Source: Scatophagus argus
Lineage: Eukaryota; Chordata; Actinopteri; Scatophagidae
Direction: 5' to 3'
NCBI RefSeq assembly: GCF_020382885.2
Contig: NC_058516.1
Location: 10,779,902 to 10,843,901 of the forward strand
DNA length: 64,000 nucleotides
Shown: positions 37,375-60,734 of the stretch, piece after piece
Layout: each line of letters opens with the position of its first letter
Position numbering within the stretch: position 1 is the first letter of the stretch
Notes under the pieces: model-generated
Told to the model about the DNA's origin: nothing
The model's input: the letters and a program-made list of their open reading frames with translations, nothing else
Database searches by the model: none
Program-made: the position numbers and the translations under genes

Positions 37375-37718
37375 GGGCCGTGCCCCTTCTGCACAGGGGG
37401 CGGGTTGAGGTTTGGCGGTGGACTCTGCCATTGCATGTGAGACGGGTGACACGGCAGTTTCATCAGTCCTCTCAGTTTTTCTGTCAGCCGCACTTCAACT
37501 TCCTTGTTTGCCCACAAGAACTGTTTCCTCTTTCGCGTTCTGATGACGTTCTTCTTCGAGGCACGACTTCAGTTCTGTCTCCTGTGTTCACCTGACAAAG
37601 ACGATCAAATCCACACTTCACAAAGTGATAGGAATACTGCGTGTTTCTGGCATCGAGTTGTCTTCTGTTTTACGGACTGACTGATACGCTTGTCGTGCTG
37701 GGCCGAGGAGCAGGGCTG
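37375..37718 (+). promoter_or_regulatory. ptk2b: likely ptk2b promoter and 5' noncoding exon
   Basis: Upstream of the ptk2b start the sequence becomes GC-richer, with GGGGCGGG at about 37396 (Sp1-type) and ETS-type TTCCT motifs near 37499 and 37526. A candidate exon ends at 37718 in GGGCTG|GTGAGTAC, a strong donor, about 290 bases before the first coding ATG. The region between that donor and the ATG is TG-rich intron with CAG/TAG acceptor candidates near 37966-37978. A 5' noncoding exon would be normal for this gene. Start and acceptor are not resolved. Confidence 0.4.
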
Positions 37719-38011
37719 GTGAGTACAGAGGGATCACAGTCGAAATTGACGCTTTTCTGTTGTATGAATGTAAATCAATTTCAGCGTGATCATATGATTG
37801 TTGTGTCCAACTCCTGTCTGTCTCCAGCTTGGATGCATCCCTTTGTGTGTGTGTGTGTTTTATGTGACTGGATGTGTGTGTGAGAGAAGGAAGAGAGTGA
37901 AATGGTGTACGTAGGTGTGACAGTAATGCATTTCGATAAGCAGTAGCACACACGCTGCGTGTGTCAGGGTGTGTAGGTTTTGTGTGTGTGTGTGCCTGTG
38001 CGTGTGTGTTT

Positions 38012-49167
<11,156 letters not shown>

Positions 49168-49326
49168 AGTTCCCTGTGGATTGACCTCCGTGAAGAAGCG
49201 CGATGCTTCCTCTGCTCTTGCTGATGAAAGACTTCATCGTGTATTTTCTCTGAAAAGATGAAACCTATTTAGGCTAAACTGAGCATTTCCTGAAGCTGAA
49301 ATCAGACAACCACAATGTATAAAAGC

Positions 49327-49332
49327 AATAAA
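49327..49332 (+). terminator. ptk2b: ptk2b polyadenylation signal
   Basis: AATAAA 160 bases after the ptk2b stop codon, followed by a T-rich and GT-containing stretch. A second AATAAA overlaps the stop codon region itself (about 49163-49168), but it is less likely to be used. Confidence 0.7.
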
Positions 49333-52300
49333 GTTTATATTGTTTTATCTTTTTTATTCTTTTTACTGTTTTTACCATTAAAGACAAACAGACTCTGCAC
49401 TTTCTATGTTGTAGTTTTTCCTTTTGTGTCATCAGAACACACTTTTTAAGGCTGTTTTATGTTATGTTAGAGTGGCAAGAAATGCTTTATACTTTATTAT
49501 TATAATAAAATCTATTATCATGGATGGACAAATGGATCCCTGCAATGCTTTTACCGCCAGGTTGACAATCCAAGGTCACCTATGGAAAGTTTGATCGCAG
49601 GTTAGATGGTTAAATACTTTCAAGACTTGCACCAGCTTGCGGGGGGGTGGGGGGGGGAAGTTCCAAGAACATAACCTGTGCGCCCGGAATGATGTGCCTG
49701 CAGCAGAGTTGACAATATGTCAATCAGGAGAGACAAGTGGATGAAGACAATTTTTTATCTACAGGAAGTCGTCTCCTGTCCCGCCCAACTGGGTCCAGAT
49801 ACCGGCGGTGGTGGCCTCCATTAAAGGCAGAGAGGCAATTGTATTTTAAAAGATAGCAGCAAGACGAAACAAGGCTAAAGATGTAGTCGTGGATTGATCT
49901 GAGCAGCGGATGAGAACAGCTCATACTTTGATTGACAGTCCCAGACAATAGACAGTAGAAAATTATCTGTGAGAGGGGTGAATGACAAGGTAATACGAGA
50001 GATAAACCACAGAGCCAATCATGCTAGTCTTCCTGAGGGAACTTTGGCAAAAGCTTCATTAGTTCGTTATTGGTTGGAGTCGGAATTTTATTGATGTTTT
50101 ATGTTTGGTATTTATTTATTTTTTTTGCTTTGTGGGTGTCAATCATTCCCACAGAAAGGTTTCAGAATCGGCTCCTGATATTTTTCAGTCTCCTTAATGG
50201 ATTAAACAAATGTAGCACTTGTCTTATTTGCCACATCTCTGTATTAGGGCAGAAAACAACATAGCGTTGAAGTTCATATTTAGAAAAGCTACGAGCTCTG
50301 GTTTCTAGATATTCACTTTGTAATAGAGATGATAGAAAGAGATTTCAATGTCTTATGGAGAAGCAATTAATGAGGCTACATAGAACAGAATAGACCAAAG
50401 AGTTACAAGTGAGAACACATAGTGTGAATCTGAAACCCACTTCCTGAATGGGGACCCACAAGGCTTACAAAATGTCTAGCCTTGTCAGCCTGTTCCCTCT
50501 ACAGCAGTGTACAACCTATCTTTGATTTGAATTTCTCTGGAAACTCTCTTCTCTTAGCCTACAGAAGGAAAATTCCTTTACAGATCCCCACTTTTTTGAC
50601 ACTGAGATCAACACTAGAGTTGGGATTTCTAACACACTCAAAAACCAAGTAAACATGTCAATCAAAACCATACATCAGTAATGATCAATAGACAAGAATG
50701 TTACACATCAATTAGATACCAATTAAACTACACCTATATATAAAGGTAAACTACCGGTAGTAATGCAGCATGTGTCGAAATTCTGTGGACGGTCAGTGTG
50801 CACCATCTTTGTGGTTCTATCAATAATTGATTTAACAGTTGCTAAGAGACAGGGACAAAAGAAGATTAAGAACACTGATATGGTAATAGTGAACAAGAAT
50901 TTAACCAAACCAGATCTACATGTCTCAATCATGCCTGAAAAAAACCCCACAAAATCTGCATCCAAGATGCTGCTAAGAACGTTTATTAACGGTAACTTTG
51001 CAGGCCCTGACTTGTGCTGCTTAAAAGAGATCAAATGAGTTCCTCCAAGGTGAATGGTATTGGAGGACTCACTGCAGAGTGCATTGATTGATTTTGTCCT
51101 ATTCTGACAAAGACAGCAGTTATTTGACTATGATACCACACATAATCAATTACTGGGCTAGTGGCTGAGTTAATTCAGCCCCCCATTCAGAACTTCATGA
51201 GGGCTAAGCATGTGCATTTCCTGTGGAGTACAGGTAATGCATCTTGTCAGGTCTTTCAAACCGGCCTCACCTCTGTGGGTGATAGGGCAAAATGCAGCTT
51301 GCAGATTGCTTCATGGGATCCAAAGATGTCAGTAGACATATGGGCACAAATTGAAACTTGCAAAGCAGAAGCACATTAGAAGCACATTAGAAGCACAGTA
51401 TGACATACATAAAAACATACATAAAACACATTGATTATAATTATAACTACTGCAAGACCTGTCCTAACTAGTTACAACTTTAGAAGTCAAATATTAATTT
51501 GTGGATAAATAATAAAAACACAGTTAATGCTATTAAAGGATTACACTGCAGCAAATCGGTGTTGCACTTTCATAAAGCTGGCGGACTTGCAACAGTCATG
51601 ATGACAAGATGTTTGGCAGCAGAGTCCATATAAACTGAGTGTGTTGCAGAGCGTCAGTTAGTTTAGAAAATGTTTAAATTTCAGAACATAAAGCTGTGCT
51701 TAGCAGGATCTGTCACTCATCTGTACAGACCAAATCACCAGGTTCTCTGTTGAATCTGACTGGAACTTGTGGTTAAGTTCAATTGTTCAACTTAGGAACT
51801 CTGCACTAATGTAAAAACTGAGTCCGTAATGACAGTAATGTTAATGCCAGCTTTAAATATAGCTTTAATAATAATAATGCTCTGCTGTCTCCTGTGAAGC
51901 AGAAACAGGTTGAGCAGGGTTGGTTGTGTTGCAAAGTCACCGAGCAAAATAAATGTTTCTTCTCTGTATGAAAGCATATGAGTCAGGATGAAAATACATA
52001 CACACATATTGATGCTTTTTTACTTTATAGAGCTTGAAGGAACCTCAAACCCTTCTTCCACATATCAGGCAATTCAGAGGTCTTCAGCTCTGTCACAAGA
52101 TCCACAAGTCAACATTTGCAAGTGGTCAAACCAGTGCAGGTTTATTCTTCGCTCAAGACGAAATGCAGGTTTTGATGGCTGCCTCAGGACAGCCACGAAC
52201 CCCCTTTGTATTCAAAACTTTCCTGTTGCGGATGAGTCTCGATGCAGCATTCTATTTGTTAAGTGGCGTCGAAGTTGATGTAAGAATTCATTATGCAGCA

Positions 52301-52585
52301 TCAAAAAAAGAAAACTGAGAGATTGCTGTCTTTTCTTCTTATTTAACAATGTGGCTAATAACCTGCATTGCATGAGCCCTTCGTTCTGGAAGCTCTCTGC
52401 AGAATGGTGGATTAAACTCTGATCGAACCATCAAACCGATCAAACTATTTTGTATTTTGGACAGAACAAACACATGGTGGTTCTTAATAGGCCACACTGG
52501 AGGTTACTTCGTGTTCTTTGAAAGGAAGCAATAAGTAACACGCAAACCAAAAGCAACCAAAAGCATTTTTTAAAGCTTTTAGATG
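49333..52585. other. intergenic DNA between ptk2b and the hydrolase array
   Basis: No complete gene is recognised. A 'ggggggg' rich tract lies at 49639-49658. A coding-like remnant at 50763-51379 is listed separately. An open frame at about 52034-52318 reads plausible protein but lacks recognisable family features. Confidence 0.45.
50763..51379 (+). pseudogene. possible decayed coding remnant
   Basis: Two plus-strand open frames (50763-51038, 91 codons; 51161-51379, 72 codons) in the same neighbourhood are longer than expected for such AT-rich DNA. The first begins with a hydrophobic, signal-like segment (TIFVVLSIIDLTVA) followed by Lys/Asn-rich text with paired cysteines. That pattern might fit a decayed secreted or retroelement envelope-type protein, but I see no family motif, long terminal repeats or polymerase. 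It may be chance. Confidence 0.2.
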
Positions 52586-52589
52586 ATTC

Positions 52590-52733
52590 TAGACCTGCAG
52601 AAACACCTTCAAGGGAGGGGGGTGTTCGCTTGCTATGCAACACCTCAGCGTCTATTTCTGTCCTTTAAAAGGCAGCTCTTCAGGTCAGGGCAGTCAGCAG
52701 ACACCTCTTTGCCTGTAAGGATCCGCTCACCAG
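52590..52733 (+). promoter_or_regulatory. promoter and noncoding exon 1 of hydrolase copy 1
   Basis: TTTAAAA at 52664-52670 is a TATA-type element. About 25-30 bases later a short noncoding exon runs to CTCACCAG|GTGAGG (exon end 52733). The same arrangement recurs before copy 2 (57613-57690) and, damaged, near 63445-63535. A second in-exon GTAAGG (52715-52720) is an alternative donor. Upstream text TGCAACACCTCAGCGTCT (52636-52653) is shared with the third copy. Confidence 0.6.
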
Positions 52734-53525
52734 GTGAGGATTTTACATTTTATTTTAACGTGGAAACCAGTTTCAAACCACAGACATTTAAAGGTTTGGG
52801 CATCCTCTTAAATCAAGTACTGCAAGCAAAGCAAGGGTTACTTTAAAAGTAGAATTCTTTAAAACAAGAGTTGCTATTTCCACACCCATTTCTGTTATCT
52901 GTAAGTACAATGCCAATATGTTTCAAATGTTTAATTGCAACTTTTCTTGAGAGGATTTCGCAAATGAAATGTTTTGAGCAATGAAAAGAAATTGTTTCAA
53001 ACTTAACTCTGCCACACCTAACAGCACGTCAGTCATATTATATACTCAAACCTGTAGTGCAGCAATTTCATTACCATTCTGCACTCGAGATGCCAAACTA
53101 CTTACAGATATTTGTGTCTTGCTGAGTGAGGGGGAAATACATCCAAACATTTTTAATGTGGCAGGCAAAAAAGACACCTGCTGAATACTGAACAATGTGT
53201 TCATTATTTCTCACACCCATATTAACAGAAAGTCAGTCAACAATTAGTTTAAAGATGGCTCCATACAGCTCATCTGACATAACCCACGTCCCAAGGATTT
53301 CCAAGTGATTTGAAAAAGCATTATTTATACCTGAAATAGAGTAGACGATGACTTAATTTTCATTTTCGTGAACTGTTCCACTTCCACGAAAGTTAACACA
53401 TTTTATAATTGCGCTAAAATATGTAATGAATATCACTGCCACAGCTTATAAATCCTTTCTGGTGTATGTGTAATCAGAAACAACTTCCTTTCAGGTGTGA
53501 CCTCTTTCTCATTATCGGACCAAGG

Positions 53526-56500
53526 ATGAAGAAGAAGTTGATCCTCGATGTGGACACTGGAGTGGACGATGCTCAGGCCATCATGGTGGCCCTCGCCGCT
53601 CCGGATGTGGAGGTTTTGGGGATCACTTGCTGTCATGGCAACACACCCCTTGAGAACGTCCTCAAGAACACGCTGCGCGTCCTGAAAGCCTGCAACAGGC
53701 TGGATGTAAGTCTGAGGCTGACTGTAATGTCAATGTGAAGGGAGTTTGGTTGTGATTTGGTGCATGCATTAGGCAGTATTTTTGTTTTTTCCTGATAAAA
53801 ACAAAGTATTGAAGAAGTAATCCATGCATGTTGCTATACTTTACAGATCCCAGTGTATCGTGGCTGCTCAAAGCCACTGCTGGCCCGTAAGCAACATGCT
53901 GGAGATTACCACGGGAAGGACGGACTGGGCGATGTCCCGGATCCAGAGGCTCCAGATCTGAGCCTGCTGCAGAACAAAAAGGCTGCACTGGCTATTATCA
54001 AGATTGCAAAAGAAAACCCTGGAGAGGTGGGCTAGTTTACATTAAATACTTAAAAACCATCACAGGTATACAGTTTCCGTCATGCTTCTGCTCCACCTCG
54101 CTCATGTGAAGAAATTTGAGAGCGTTGTTTCTCTTTCATATTCAATCCCTCTCACGGAGCAGGTGAAGGTAGCTTGGAGTCTGATTAATGTGAGCCCCAT
54201 GAGGAACAGAAAGGTTTACACATCTAAAATGATGAGAAATGTGATCAGCTGATATTAAAATCTTCCTGAATTCCTGTTTGGGTCAGATGAATCTTGTCAC
54301 ACCAATGGTGAAATAAATTTATTCTAATGTAACTGCCATGAGCCTGGAATTCACTCATGCAGTCAAGACTGTGGCGAATAAATTTGTGCCTTTGACGTCC
54401 GGCAAGCTCCCTCAGCCAGAGAGACATGTAGTTTATTGACAGTTTCAGCCTACTGTTAGCACCGTACCTGACATTCCTGTGCACAAAATACCAGGTTGAG
54501 TAAAACCCAGGTACACAATAAATTTAAAGAAGCTCAGTGATATATTGTGACTGACAAGCACTGACATGTTCTCATGTGAATGCAGAATGTAACACTGCAA
54601 CATGGTCTGCAAGTAGTCCCTGTCCCCAAGTTCCTTGAACCAAAACCTGGCAAAGGTGTAGTGAAACAAATAAAATACAGCTAATGTTGAGCTAACTTTT
54701 AACATTTTGCAGTGACACTAATCTCTATGAACACATCTTCAGCAACAGATAAGATTTAGCATCGGAAGTGTTCTGGTTTCCGACTGTAGTTCAGTTTTAG
54801 TATGAAAACAGCTGATAGGCTCTGATGTTGCACGTAATTCATTTGCGTCCATACGAAGAAGCCAAAATGTCATCTGTTTGTCTCAAGGTGCTATTCGGAT
54901 TGTAGATAATGATTTATAAGCCGAAGAAGAAGTCTCAGACTGGATGTCCATTATGCTGGACTGGACTGGATTTTTGTTATATATATATATAGTACTGTTA
55001 TTTTTGTATATATTATTATATTGTGTAGGATATCACAAGAACAGCCACTCAAAGACCATTCTAAGACAAATTTGTATTGCTGTCTAAAAGGTAACTCTGG
55101 TGGCCACAGCCCCCCTCACTAACCTGGCTGTCGCAGTACAACTGGACCCTTCCATCTCTAAGAAGCTGAAGGCCCTTTACATCATGGGAGGAAACATTGA
55201 ATGTAAGTTATATGTTGTTGAAGTACTCAGTCTGTTCTTTCATTCTTCTCCTGTGATTTCCATCTGCACATTTGTATTACTGAAACCGATGACTGTGTGC
55301 AGCCAGGGGTAACACCACAGTGTGTGGGGAGTTTAACTTTGTGGCTGACCCCGAGGCTGCCTACGTCGTGTTGGACCGCTACACCTGCCCCACCTACATC
55401 GCCTCCTGGGAGTTCAGCTGCAGGAACAGCCTGCCGTGGGTGAGACTGAACACACAACTTGAGGAGCGATCTTACCTGTCATGTACCCTTCAAGGGGGGG
55501 GGGTCTGAATACTTGGGGATGTGCCCCCCCATATATATATTAATTACAGCCCTGATTAAAATTTTCATTCCCTCAGTCTTTCTGTGACCAGTGGCTGGCC
55601 CAAAACTCTGAGAAAGCTGCCTTCATGAAGAAGATCTCAAGCCTTTCGATGAAGGTAAGAGTGTGCAGACTATGGTGATACAATGAAGGAAGTCAAGGAG
55701 GCAAATTGATAAGAAGCTTCATAAACTGATGCATTTAATACCCTGTTATTAACTATAAGGTTATACGGCACAGCATGCAATGCTGAGCATGTTTGAACAG
55801 GTAGATAATTATGTTGTCAGAAGTGTTATTACTCACTCAGTGTATGTATAACATGTCTTCAGTCTTTATGTAATGTTCTGAACTGCATTCAAATTCGCAA
55901 ATTATATTTTTTCAAATGGTTTTATGTTCACTCGGGCCCGCACAACACAAGTCTTTTTGGGGATAGCAAAAGCAAACATAAATAACAACAAACAGAACAC
56001 CCTTGAAATGCGCTCTTCTGTAACTTTTTATAAACTGTCAAATCCTAACATTTGGCTTTTTATCCTGACTGACATGACTGAGTGCAATGACAGTGATCAC
56101 AGCGCCAATAACAAAGAAACTCATAGATGTTGTCTGGGCGCCCTCTAGTGGCAGAAACATGTCTAAATAGATCTTCATGATATGTTACTTCTGCAGAAAG
56201 CTCAGTCAGCAGACTATCAGAAGGAGATCACTGAAGGAAAAGGCTTCAATTCCTGCGACACCTACGCTGTAGCTGCCGCCATCGATGACACGTTCATAAC
56301 AGAGAGTGACGAGGTGAGGTCGAGCTCTACAGCTTTTCTGTCTTGAAAATACAGAACATTTCAGTTTAGGTCTTTAACCCACAACCTCCTGTGTTCCTCC
56401 AACAGGTTGCAGTCACAGTGGAGTTGGAGGGGACCTACACCCGAGGCATGATGGTCCTGGACTACATGGAGCTGCTGAAGAAGAAACACAAGGCTTTCAT

Positions 56501-56558
56501 CATGAAGAAAGTTGACTTGGAGAAGCTCAAGCAAATGTTCATGAATTCGCTCAAGTAG
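53526..56558 (+). CDS. inosine-uridine-type nucleoside hydrolase, copy 1
   Basis: Nucleoside hydrolases cleave the N-glycosidic bond of ribonucleosides to free base and ribose. Seven coding exons (53526-53705, 53847-54026, 55091-55202, 55303-55439, 55577-55654, 56197-56313, 56406-56558) give 318 residues, the usual family size. Family features are clear: the Ca2+ and catalytic aspartates DVDTGVDD (Asp8, 10, 14, 15), GITCCHGN (Asn in the binding loop), HGKDGLGD, LVATAPLTNLAV (Thr126), IMGG, and GEFNFVADPEAA (Glu167, Asn169). At the C-terminal site the usual His-Asp is SCDTYAVAAAID (Cys249, Asp250). No signal peptide. The exon 4 acceptor is unusual: TCTAAAAG|GTAACT, pyrimidine-poor next to the AG. 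A separate noncoding exon 1 lies about 0.8 kb upstream. Exon 2 could begin at an earlier AG (53494). Function is inferred from the family. Confidence 0.92.
56136..56154 (-). promoter_or_regulatory. CTCF-like motif, reverse
   Basis: GGCGCCCTCTAGTGGCAG is the reverse complement of a near-perfect CTCF core (CCACTAGAGGGCGCC). It lies in intron 6 of hydrolase copy 1 and is convergent with the motif at 46337. Confidence 0.5.
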
Positions 56559-56615
56559 AGTGGAAACTGCAAGCAAGCTGAATGCACGAAATTGGTTCAA
56601 CGAGAGTAAAAACAA

Positions 56616-56621
56616 AATAAA
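56616..56621 (+). terminator. polyadenylation signal, hydrolase copy 1
   Basis: AATAAA 58 bases after the copy 1 stop codon. The equivalent signal follows copy 2 at 60729-60734. Confidence 0.7.
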
Positions 56622-57589
56622 AATGAAAGACGCAATATCTTACAATGTCTGTTCTGGATTATCTTATCTCTTCTCTTACAGTGACCAACCTCACTAATGC
56701 TGTTATCTTTGAAATCTCTTTTTTTTAGGCAGGGTGGGGGGGTGGGAGGGACTACAAATTGACAAAAACTTGAGAAAAACATTGTCTGTCTTCATACCAG
56801 GAAGGGATTGGCCCACACATTTTAAATGCACGAGGTTATATTGAAACCAGTACAGATGGTTTACAGATGTTGGCTGAATAGCAAATAGTCAGTACCATAA
56901 GCACAAGTCACACACACTCTACTAAACAGCTTAAAGAAAATCCTTTGTTTTCAATGCTGTTGATCCCTTCATTTAATTATTTGTCTTTTTACTGTCTTGC
57001 AGAAGATGTTGGACTTTGTTATTTAACACCACAGAATGTAAAAAGCACGGACAGCTTGTGTTTCATGGGAGATTCCTATCATTCCATGTCACCTTCTGAC
57101 TGTCTTAAACCCCGCGGGCTGATAATTCTTTCAAGGATGTGAAAGTTTTCCACATGTTGGTGGATATATCTCTTTACATCAGCGGCAGAACAAATTTTAT
57201 TATACTGTGAATCATCCCTCTCATCCTTCAGTATAATTACTCTGTAGCCTATTGTATTATGGTCAGGCTAATTTTAGAATTCCCCATCTCTCTTTATTTG
57301 TCATTATTGTTAAATGAAGTAGCTTTCCATAAAAAAAAAAAAAGAAAAGAAATGGTGCTTCCAAGATTTAACAACACTCCAGTAAACAAGTGTGTTTTCC
57401 ATTACAGAACACAGAGGTAAATATGGAAAACACTCATCAAAATGCACTTCCAAACTCAAACTACCAATGATTTCTCCAATTTCTTTGGAAGTCATCCAAC
57501 ACTGGCAAAACACTTTTTAAAAAAATCCTACATTTCTGCGATATATCTGCAGAAACACACCCAGATGGGAGTTTGCCTGCTGCCCCTTA

Positions 57590-57690
57590 CATAAGCAGTT
57601 AATCTGTGTGCCTTTAAAAGAGCTTCACGTCACGCCACTGCAGACAGCAGCAGCGGCAGCAGAGATCCTCTATCGAGATCCGTTCACCAG
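57590..57690 (+). promoter_or_regulatory. promoter and noncoding exon 1 of hydrolase copy 2
   Basis: TTTAAAA at 57613-57619, then a GCAGCAGCGGCAGCAG run and the end GTTCACCAG|GTGAGG (exon end 57690). The exon end and first intron bases match copy 1 closely, while the centre of the exon differs. The transcription start is inferred at about 57640. Confidence 0.6.
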
Positions 57691-58247
57691 GTGAGGATTT
57701 TAAAGTTAGTTTCACTGTTTCAAAAGGAAATTTGACTGTGTGGTTGAGTCTAGTATGGGGAAAATTGCAATTACACGCCACTATTCTCATTTAAAAAGAT
57801 TTTATCTATATTGTCATCATTTTTGTAACTTTTTACCTGCTAAGAATAACTTTTTCAACTCTATTTCAACCATGCAAATGTATATTTTGACCAATGTTAA
57901 GGACTCACGTTGCAGAGCAAAGTAAGCTTATTTGTGCAGCACCCTTCAACAACAAGGCAAGTTAATGTGTTTTATATACAATTAATACTGTGCTGTTCCA
58001 GTGCGAGATATGGATGATTAGTTCTGGATGTGGTTTAGTAAAAGGCAGTAAAATGTTTCTGTTTTTTTAATACTGCATACACATTTGTTGTATTTTCTGG
58101 TTGTATTCCAATACAAGAGATAATATTATATGTGGTCATTATAACCATGCTAAGACAATACATCTAATGGTGGCCTTAGATTTTTGCACAGTACTGTATA
58201 TTGGTATATTTTTAAGGTGATAGTACCATAAAATTCTCATTCCTAGG

Positions 58248-60683
58248 ATGAAGAAGAAGTTGATCATTGATGCAGACACAGGGGTGGATGATGCTCAGGC
58301 CATCATGGTGGCCCTTGCAGCTCCAGATGTGGAGATTTTGGGGATCACCTGCTGTTTTGGCAACACACCCCTGGAAAACGTCCTCAAGAACACGCTGCGT
58401 GTCCTGAAAGTCTGCAACAGGCTGGATGTAAGTCTGTGGATTTAGAGGGTTTTACACGCTTAATATTAACAGGTGGGTCTTGGTGACACAAAGAAGCACA
58501 ATCTTATTTTTTATTTTCCACAGATTCCGGTGTATCGTGGCTGCTCAGAGCCACTGCTGACCCGTAAACGCCACGCTGGAGATTATCACGGGAAGGATGG
58601 GCTGGGCGACGTACCAGATCCAGATGCTCCAGGCCTGGAGCTGCTGCAGAAGAAAAGAGGCGTTCCAGCCATGATCAAGCTTGTCAACCAGAACCCCGGA
58701 GAGGTGAGATGTAAATCCCAATTTCACAGCCGGCTTTTTTTTTCCACCTGTGTAGATTAGAACATCCAAGTTCAGAAACAAAATACATGAAATCACCTGA
58801 AATCTGCTTCTTCATAAGCAGTGATCATAGGTGGTGGAGATTCCGACGTGGGCTGTGGTATCAATATTATGACATTCGTTGCTAATCTGTTTTGATGTCA
58901 TTCTAGAGACGAGCGAGATTGTTCTTCTATTAGCCTTGACCTCTGGCATTTCTTTGAGGGGTCTCTATTTTGGGAAGCAGTAGAGTTTGTTACTTGATAT
59001 AGCTCAAAAGCTTTGCCCACTGTCATCAGCTTCATCTGTTACTCTTTACTTCGGTATGCTTAAAAACCATTAAAAGAAATAGAAGAAATATGATTTTTTT
59101 TTTTCCTTTGCTGCAGGTGAGTCTGGTAGCCACAGCCCCCCTCACTAACCTGGCTGTCGCAGTACAACTGGACCCCTCCTTCCCTAAGAAGCTGAAGGCC
59201 CTTTACATCATGGGAGGAAACACTGATTGTATGTTACCTCTCAAAACATGTACTCAATTTTCCATAATTCTGTGATTTATATCTGCTCTAATTTGATGAA
59301 GAATTATGACTATGCCTGCAGCCAGGGGTAACACCACAGTGTGTGGGGAGTTTAACTTTGTGGCTGACCCTGAGGCTGCCTACGTCGTGTTGGACCGCTA
59401 CACCTGCCCCACCTACATCGCCTCCTGGGAGTTCAGCTGCAGGAACAGCCTGCCGTGGGTAAAGCCATACACACAACTTGAGGGTTGTTTGCACCAGTGG
59501 GGGGGAAAAAAGTCTAGTGAGGACACCTGAAACCCAGTGAATTACTGGCACGGGTAGCATTGGAACCAGGCTTAATTTGCACACAATCACAAGTGAGGTC
59601 TTTCCTAAACACGTATGTATGTATTTAACACTTTCTGCTTTGATGGCGCACACACAGTGAACATTTTCTGCTTTCCTCCCTCAGTCTTTCTGTGAGAACT
59701 GGCTGTCCCAAAATACTGAGAAGGCTGCCTTCATGAAAAACATTACAAGCCTCTCTATTAAGGTGAGAGTGGGCAGATTGTCGTGGTATGAAGAAATATA
59801 TGGTTTATTCTAGAGGCAGGATTTTACATTGTGTGTATTCAATGAGTATAAGCTGTAAAACACACGATGTTGTCTGGCTCCTGGCTGATGGCTTTGACTC
59901 TGAATCCTTCCCCACCGCAAATTTTAATTTTTAATCAGAGGCAACGTTTCATTCAAAGTTATATGTATATTTATATATAAAATTTATTTTTATTTACTTT
60001 TTTTTTTTTACAAATCACACATCAGAAGTGCTATTTTTTTTTTTATTTGAATTTCTATATGAAAACTTACATAACAAAAATAATGGAACAGATTTTTGAG
60101 CTAGAGCCCCCAAATCTCAACATTTTCAAAGATGCCTCCAAAATTTGGGGCCATAGATGAGAACTATAAGAATAAACAGGAAGTATTTGTTTATGGGCGA
60201 CTTTGGCGTCTCGGAGAACAGTAGTTAATACTGCTCATACCTTGGGCCTGCTTGTGTGCTTATAGTACTGCATAAACCCCTGTCACAACATGTCTAAATG
60301 GATCTTCATGATATGTTGTGTCTGCAGAAAGCTCAGTCAGCGGAATATCAAAAGGAGATCATAGCTGGGAAAGGCTTCAATTCCTGCGACACCTACGCCA
60401 TGGCTGCCGCCATCGATGACACGTTCATAACAGAGAGTGACGAGGTGAGGTCCAGCTCTACAGCTTTTCTCTCTTGAAATTATGTACTATTTAAATCATT
60501 ATCCCACAAAATCCTGTGTTCCCCCAACAGGTTGCAGTCACGGTGGAGTTAGAGGGGACCTACACCCGAGGCATGATGGTCCTGGACTACATGGAGCTGC
60601 TGAAGAAGAAACACAAGGCTTTCCTCATGAAGAAAGTTGACTTGGAGAAGTTCAAGCAAATGTTCATGAATTCGCTCAAGTAG
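58248..60683 (+). CDS. inosine-uridine-type nucleoside hydrolase, copy 2
   Basis: Tandem paralogue of copy 1, 1.7 kb downstream in the same orientation. Seven coding exons (58248-58427, 58524-58703, 59117-59228, 59322-59458, 59685-59762, 60328-60444, 60531-60683) have exactly the same lengths and phases, giving 318 residues. The N terminus reads KKLIIDADTGVDDAQ; Asp8, Asp10, Asp14, Asp15, Thr126, Glu167, Asn169 and Asp250 are all kept, with Cys249 again replacing the usual histidine. Its introns have normal acceptors (for example CTTTGCTGCAG before exon 4). Exons 2 and 3 differ clearly from copy 1 whereas exon 5 differs at one base. The substrate cannot be deduced from sequence. Confidence 0.92.
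59930..60060. repeat. low-complexity A/T-rich tract in copy 2 intron 6
   Basis: Alternating 'tttatatataaaatttattt' text and T homopolymers, absent from the corresponding copy 1 intron, so probably inserted or expanded after duplication. Confidence 0.5.
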
Positions 60684-60728
60684 AGTGGAAACTGCAAGCA
60701 AGCTGAAGGCGCGAGATTGCATCACCAA

Positions 60729-60734
60729 AATAAA
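60729..60734 (+). terminator. polyadenylation signal, hydrolase copy 2
   Basis: AATAAA 46 bases after the copy 2 stop. The first 27 bases of the 3' untranslated region are identical to copy 1. Confidence 0.7.

Noticed and set aside
59288-59653. Minus-strand open frame across hydrolase copy 2 exon 5
   Set aside because: It is the antisense of a highly conserved exon (the same shadow appears at copy 1), with no independent support.
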